From the NCBI GenBank assembly GCA_030667105.1, contig DAOUWN010000053.1, positions 1-9,609 of the forward strand: a DNA stretch of 9,609 bases. The letters run 5' to 3'. Made by a program: the position numbers and the translations under genes. The notes under the pieces are model-generated. The model was given only the letters and a program-made list of their open reading frames with translations. It had not been told where the DNA came from and did not search any database. Source of the stretch: Deltaproteobacteria bacterium (GTDB lineage Bacteria > Desulfobacterota > Desulfobacteria > C00003060). Positions 5,799-9,609 of this stretch are shown one piece after another (the first letter of the stretch is position 1; each line of letters starts with the position of its first letter).

Positions 5799-6629
5799 TT
5801 ACTCCATGACTCGCATGCTCATGTCCACTGCCCTTGCCGAATGGGTTAAGGCGCCTATGGAAATGATGTCCACACCGGTGGCGGCTAGTTCAGCTACCGA
5901 GTCCAAGCCTACGCCTCCGGATACTTCGACTAGAGCCCGGTCGCCAATAAGCCCAATAGATCTTTTTATCCCGTTCATGTCCATATTGTCAAGCATAATG
6001 ATGTCCACACCGCTTTTGAGGGCCTCCTCGACCTCCTTCAGGTCCGTAACCTCCACCTCGATACGAAGAAATTGCCCCTGGTTCTTTCGAACGCGTTCCA
6101 CCGCCTCGGTGATCCCGCCGCAGGCCTTAATATGGTTGTCCTTGATGAGGATGCCGTCATAGAGTCCGAAGCGGTGGTTGCGGGCTCCTCCCATCCTTAC
6201 AGCGTACTTTTCCAGCTTACGCCATCCAGGCGTTGTCTTTCGGGTATCGGTAATCCTGACCCCGGCCCCCCTTGTCCTATCCACGAACTTGCGTGTAAAG
6301 GTGGCAATCCCTGAAAGGCGCTGGAGAAAGTTTAGGGCCGTTCGTTCCCCGGTAAGAAGGGCATGAAGCTTGCCAGTGACCTTAAGGATTTCATCACCAC
6401 TTTCGATAGAGTCACCATCATGAGATCTCGTGTCAAAACTCATGGCAGAGTCAAGGCTCCTAAAGACCTCCTGGGCCAACTCAAGCCCGGCCAAGACAAA
6501 GGACTCTTTGGCAACAATTGTCGCCCTTTCCACACGATCGGGTTCGATCAGCGTGTCGGTTGTGACATCTCCCGGTCCAATATCTTCTTCAAGGGCCATG
6601 CGAATCAGTCTTTCATTTTTCCCAATCAT
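5799..6629 (-). CDS. nadC: Nicotinate-nucleotide pyrophosphorylase (carboxylating)
   Basis: NadC, quinolinate phosphoribosyltransferase, converts quinolinate and PRPP to nicotinate mononucleotide, CO2 and pyrophosphate in de novo NAD synthesis. The 276-residue length is typical. Visible motifs are EEDIGPGDVTTD (14-25), LLTGERTALNFLQRLSGIAT (91-110), DTRKTTPGWR (128-137) then the K-x-A-V-x-x-GG-x-x-NHR segment (141-153), DGILIKDNH (158-166), EVEV (191-194), IMLDNM (211-216), EVSGGV (235-240) and GALTHS (259-264). These carry the basic and acidic active-site residues of the alpha/beta-barrel domain. The start overlaps the valS stop as ATGA, so translation is probably coupled, and the local Shine-Dalgarno is weak. 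No nadA or nadB is present here. The identification is secure. Confidence 0.97.
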   Translation of the reverse strand: MIGKNERLIRMALEEDIGPGDVTTDTLIEPDRVERATIVAKESFVLAGLELAQEVFRSLDSAMSFDTRSHDGDSIESGDEILKVTGKLHALLTGERTALNFLQRLSGIATFTRKFVDRTRGAGVRITDTRKTTPGWRKLEKYAVRMGGARNHRFGLYDGILIKDNHIKACGGITEAVERVRKNQGQFLRIEVEVTDLKEVEEALKSGVDIIMLDNMDMNGIKRSIGLIGDRALVEVSGGVGLDSVAELAATGVDIISIGALTHSARAVDMSMRVME

Positions 6630-9331
6630 GCATCACCGGCAATCCGGCACACGGTCCTCAAGTGCTCTTCCAATCTGTCTTTCTTTTCCACAAAGTCTTC
6701 CTGCTTTGCTCGTACTCCCTCCACGACATCTTGTGGGGCCCTGGTCAGGAAAGCCTCATTGCTCAATTTTCTTTCAACGCCCCCCAGCTCTTTGGTAGTT
6801 TTCGCAATCTCTTTGCTCAGACGCTCTTCTTCGGCCTTGAAATCTATGATGTCCTTCAAGGAGACAAATATGGTGCTGTTGCCAAAGACTGAAGTGGCAC
6901 ATGAGGCCGGTCGCTCGCCAGGCGGCGTTACCTCCAAACGCACCAGCTTGGCCAAGTTGACAATGATATTGCGGTGTTTGTCAAGAGTCTGGCGCATCTT
7001 CTCGTCAGGGGACTGAACAGTGGCCTCCACAAGCAAGGATGGAGGAACGTTCATCTCGCCCCTGATATTGCGTATCCCGTTTGTGATGCCCATGAGGAGG
7101 TTCATGCTCCTTTCAGCCTCTGCGTCATATCGCTCCTTCGCGCTCGCAGGAAATTCCGCCCTCATGATTGAGCCTTCAGCGCCGGGAAGTTTATCCCAGA
7201 TCTCCTCGGTAACAAACGGGATAAAAGGATGGAGCAAACGCAGGATCTCGTTCAAGACCGACCAAAGCGTAAACAAGGCGGTCTTACGCCCCGAGGACTC
7301 GGCGCCCTCCCCTGACCCGTTACCGGAACCTTCTTCCGACCCATGTCCGTAGAGCACTGGTTTGATGATTTCCAGGTACCAGTCACAGAATTCATGCCAC
7401 ACAAACTGATAAATGGCGCCTGCTGCTTCGTTGAATTTGTACTCATCAAGGGTTTGTCCCACAGTTTCGATCACACCGTTTAGCCTGGCAAGAATCCATC
7501 TATCTGCCAGCGAAAAATCCCGGTCGTTCATTTTGGAGGAATCGGGATCGAAATCCTTCAGATGCATAAGGGAAAAGCGGGAAGCGTTCCAAAGCTTGTT
7601 GATAAAGTGACGGTAGCCTTCTATCCTCTCCTCGGATAGTTTTATATCCCGTCCCTGGGCTGCAAAGGCCGCCAGGGTAAACCTTAAGGCATCCGTGCCA
7701 AACTTATTGAGCACATAGAGAGGATCGATGACATTTCCCTTTGATTTGCTCATCTTTTTCCCCTCAGCATCCCTGACCAGAGCGTGAATATATACATCCC
7801 TGAAGGGGACCTCCCCCATGAAATGGAGCCCCATCATCATCATTCGTGCAACCCAGAAAAAAAGGATGTCAAACCCGGTGACCAAGACGGAGGTCGGGTA
7901 AAAGGTCTTTAAGGTCCGGGTATCATCAGGCCAGCCCATGGTTGAAAAAGGCCAGAGCGCAGAGCTGAACCAGGTGTCCAGAACGTCGGACTCCTGAACA
8001 AGGGCGCTGCCCTCACAGGCGGGGCACGCCTCGGGCGGATCCATGGCCACGATCAGTTCACCGCAGGCCTCACATGTCCAGGCCGGGATACGATGGCCCC
8101 ACCAGATTTGCCGTGAGATACACCAGTCCTTGATATTGTTCATCCACTCAAAATATGTCTTGGTCCACGTGTCCGGTATGATACGCGTCTCCCCCCTCTG
8201 GACCGCGGCAATGGCCTTTTTTGCAAGGGGCTCGACCCTGACAAACCACTGCTTGGACAGACAGGGCTCTACGGTTGTTCGACACCGGTAGCAATGTCCC
8301 ACGCTGTGCTGGTATGACTCTACCTTCTCGAGAAGGCCTTCCCTTTTGAGGGCATCGAGCACCTCTTCCCTGCATATGAAACGATCCTTTCCCCGGAAAG
8401 GGCCTGCGTTCTCATTCATGCAGCCATCGCTGTCTATCACCTTGATCGAGTCAAGATTGTGACGCTGACCTATCTCAAAGTCATGGGGATCGTGGGCAGG
8501 AGTAATTTTCAGGGCGCCGGTTCCGAATCTCATGTCAACATATTCGTCAAAAATAATGGGGATCTTTCTGTTCATCAGTGGCAGTATCACGTTTGTGCGT
8601 TGCTGTGCACTGTAACGCTGGTCTTTGGGATTGACTGCCACCGCTGTATCACCCAGCATGGTCTCAGGCCGGGTGGTTGCCACAACAACTCCGCCCTCTC
8701 CGTTTTCAAAGGGATACCTGATGTAGTACAGGTGTCCGTTGTGGTCCTCGTGGTCCACTTCCAGGTCTGACAGGGCTGTTTGGCAACGAGGGCACCAATT
8801 AATGATATAGTTGCCTTGATAAACCAGGCCTTGTTCAAAGAGCTTCACAAAGACAGTCCGTACGGCCTTAGACAGCCCATCGTCCATGGTGAAGCGCTCA
8901 CGAGCCCAGTCGCACGAAGCCCCCAGGCGCTTCAACTGTTTGATGATCAGGCCGCCGTACTGCTCCCTCCACTGCCACACCGTTTTGATGAATTCCTCAC
9001 GCCCCAGGCTGTGCCGGTCTTTTCCTTCCGTAGCCAACCCCTTTTCCACAACATTCTGGGTGGCAATGCCGGCATGGTCCGTCCCCGGCATCCAAAGCAC
9101 ATTGTAACCTTGCATGCGGCGATAGCGACAAAGGATGTCCTGCAATGTGTTGTTGTGGGCATGGCCCATGTGCAGAACCCCGGTCACGTTGGGCGGTGGG
9201 ATGACAATCGAAAAGGGTTTCCCGGTGCTAACTTCCTCGGCTGCAAAGAGGCCTTCCTTTTCCCAATATGCATACCATCGTTCTTCCACCTCTTGTGGTT
9301 CGTAGCCCTTCTTGAGTATATCCGAACTCAT
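6626..9331 (-). CDS. valS: Valyl-tRNA synthetase
   Basis: ValRS is a class I aminoacyl-tRNA synthetase that charges tRNA-Val with valine and hydrolyses mischarged threonine in an editing (CP1) domain. The 901-residue protein shows the HIGH-type motif HMGH (54-57) after IPPPNVTG, zinc-type pairs WCPRC (179-183) and HCYRC (346-350), a second set CEAC (420-423) and CPAC (436-439), and editing-domain signals ATTRPETMLGD (218-228). It also shows the ValRS-typical DTWFSSALWPFS (452-463), KMSKS (526-530), and a C-terminal coiled coil (about 828-895). A Gly/Ser/Glu-rich insert interrupts the anticodon-binding domain at about 662-681. The ATG is preceded by GGGAG 9 nt upstream. The stop overlaps nadC. 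No T-box leader is evident upstream. Confidence 0.98.
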   Translation of the reverse strand: MSSDILKKGYEPQEVEERWYAYWEKEGLFAAEEVSTGKPFSIVIPPPNVTGVLHMGHAHNNTLQDILCRYRRMQGYNVLWMPGTDHAGIATQNVVEKGLATEGKDRHSLGREEFIKTVWQWREQYGGLIIKQLKRLGASCDWARERFTMDDGLSKAVRTVFVKLFEQGLVYQGNYIINWCPRCQTALSDLEVDHEDHNGHLYYIRYPFENGEGGVVVATTRPETMLGDTAVAVNPKDQRYSAQQRTNVILPLMNRKIPIIFDEYVDMRFGTGALKITPAHDPHDFEIGQRHNLDSIKVIDSDGCMNENAGPFRGKDRFICREEVLDALKREGLLEKVESYQHSVGHCYRCRTTVEPCLSKQWFVRVEPLAKKAIAAVQRGETRIIPDTWTKTYFEWMNNIKDWCISRQIWWGHRIPAWTCEACGELIVAMDPPEACPACEGSALVQESDVLDTWFSSALWPFSTMGWPDDTRTLKTFYPTSVLVTGFDILFFWVARMMMMGLHFMGEVPFRDVYIHALVRDAEGKKMSKSKGNVIDPLYVLNKFGTDALRFTLAAFAAQGRDIKLSEERIEGYRHFINKLWNASRFSLMHLKDFDPDSSKMNDRDFSLADRWILARLNGVIETVGQTLDEYKFNEAAGAIYQFVWHEFCDWYLEIIKPVLYGHGSEEGSGNGSGEGAESSGRKTALFTLWSVLNEILRLLHPFIPFVTEEIWDKLPGAEGSIMRAEFPASAKERYDAEAERSMNLLMGITNGIRNIRGEMNVPPSLLVEATVQSPDEKMRQTLDKHRNIIVNLAKLVRLEVTPPGERPASCATSVFGNSTIFVSLKDIIDFKAEEERLSKEIAKTTKELGGVERKLSNEAFLTRAPQDVVEGVRAKQEDFVEKKDRLEEHLRTVCRIAGDA

Positions 9332-9391
9332 CTAATCGTGCTCCCAAGATTGGTAAAGAATTCATGCCCAGGGGACATGGCCTTGATTTGC

Positions 9392-9404
9392 CCCCTTGAA
9401 GGGG
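9392..9404. promoter_or_regulatory. CCCCTT-G-AAGGGG dyad in the valS leader
   Basis: A perfect 6+6 palindrome around a single central base lies about 60-75 nt before the valS start codon. It could be an operator half-site pair or a small leader hairpin. No clear -35/-10 pair could be assigned nearby, so its relation to transcription is unknown. Confidence 0.2.
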
Positions 9405-9427
9405 CCTGGCGCTTCGCAAACTTATGA

Positions 9428-9528
9428 GTGCCTAAGAAAAAAAATGCCTAGAATGCCTAAAATTGGGGTTGCATGTTCTGTTCTTAACTTTAGGCACTTT
9501 TGGCATTTTTGGCACTTTAGGCATTTCG
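9428..9528. repeat. Inverted array of 9-bp-spaced GGCA units
   Basis: The right arm is four head-to-tail 9-bp units starting at 9493, 9502, 9511 and 9520, with consensus GGCAYTTTW (the last is diverged after seven bases). The left arm carries the same unit in reverse orientation, seen as TGCC at 9429, 9445 and 9454, spaced 16 and 9 bp. The arms pair as TGCCTAAA (9454-9461) with TTTAGGCA (9489-9496), and TGCCTAA (9429-9435) with TTAGGCA (9517-9523), around a loop of about 27 nt. On the minus strand the distal arm contains GGCA followed by T8, so the element could end transcripts entering from beyond the window. It could equally be a REP-like or protein-binding repeat. Confidence 0.65.
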
Positions 9529-9560
9529 ATGGAACCAAGTGTGACAGAGCCAATGACTCT

Positions 9561-9583
9561 AACCTGGCCCAAAGGACCAGGTT
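9561..9583. promoter_or_regulatory. 7-bp hairpin AACCTGG/CCAGGTT
   Basis: AACCTGG (9561-9567) and CCAGGTT (9577-9583) form a perfect stem with a 9-nt loop. No T tract follows on either strand, so it is not a standard intrinsic terminator. It lies in a gene-free stretch between the GGCA array and the window edge, and may belong to the control region or 3' end of a neighbour beyond 9609. Confidence 0.3.
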
Positions 9584-9609
9584 TCCCGAACTGAAATATA
9601 AAAGGGGAT

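Noticed and set aside
6363..7016. Plus-strand 217-codon frame
   Set aside because: It is antisense to nadC and the end of valS, both secure, and shows no motif of its own.
8780..9427. Plus-strand 215-codon frame
   Set aside because: It is almost entirely antisense to the conserved 5' part of valS, including the HIGH motif region. It is a shadow of that gene.
9491..9528. Sigma-54 promoter in the GGCA array
   Set aside because: The GG and GC elements are 9-10 bp apart by repeat period, not the 12-bp register of a -24/-12 promoter.
9428..9528. CRISPR array
   Set aside because: Units are 9 bp with no spacers and they reverse orientation. There are no cas genes.
9332..9609. T-box riboswitch for valS
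   Set aside because: I see no T-box consensus (AGGGTGGNACCGCG-like) or specifier hairpin on the minus strand upstream of valS.

Overview
The window reads as ordinary chromosomal DNA of a Gram-negative, type IV pilus-bearing bacterium, with most coding space on the minus strand. The MJ0042-type zinc-ribbon protein, the PilT/PilU pair, the moderate and uneven base composition and the short GGCA/TGCC intergenic repeats suggest a deltaproteobacterium (Desulfobacterota). That placement is inference from gene style, not a database match. I see no phage, insertion sequence, CRISPR array or RNA gene.

Left third (about 210-3656): a minus-strand operon, in transcription order yggT (small membrane protein), pilT (pilus retraction ATPase), pilU (accessory retraction ATPase) and a zinc-ribbon/receiver-like protein. 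Gaps are 12, 59 and 9 nt. A good sigma-70-type promoter (TTGACT-17-GATAAT) lies upstream of yggT. The last gene is the least understood: its receiver fold has Asn at the usual phospho-acceptor position, so it may be a phosphorylation-independent partner of the retraction motors. The 209 nt beyond it hold no convincing gene.

Middle (3657-5726): proC (proline biosynthesis) is transcribed divergently from the pilus operon out of a shared 316-nt spacer. That spacer holds two candidate back-to-back promoters, an 8-bp inverted repeat in the yggT leader, and a hairpin plus T6 tract in the proC leader. proC converges on, and overlaps by 9 nt, a KAS III/thiolase-fold gene on the minus strand with an intact Cys-His-Asn triad. 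That gene is AT-richer than its neighbours and has no visible fatty-acid or polyketide partners.

Right third (5799-9331): valS (valyl-tRNA synthetase) and nadC (quinolinate phosphoribosyltransferase, NAD biosynthesis) on the minus strand are joined by an ATGA overlap. They are followed after a 72-75-nt gap by the KAS III-like gene. Upstream of valS (9332-9609) there is no gene. It contains an unusual inverted array of 9-bp-spaced GGCA units (9428-9528) and two smaller dyads.

In sum, five housekeeping or well-known genes (valS, nadC, proC, pilT, pilU) surround three less-characterised ones (yggT, the zinc-ribbon pseudo-receiver, the KAS III-like enzyme). The best leads for new biology are the pseudo-receiver in the retraction operon and the GGCA repeat element, which appears in a full form upstream of valS and a reduced form in the proC leader.
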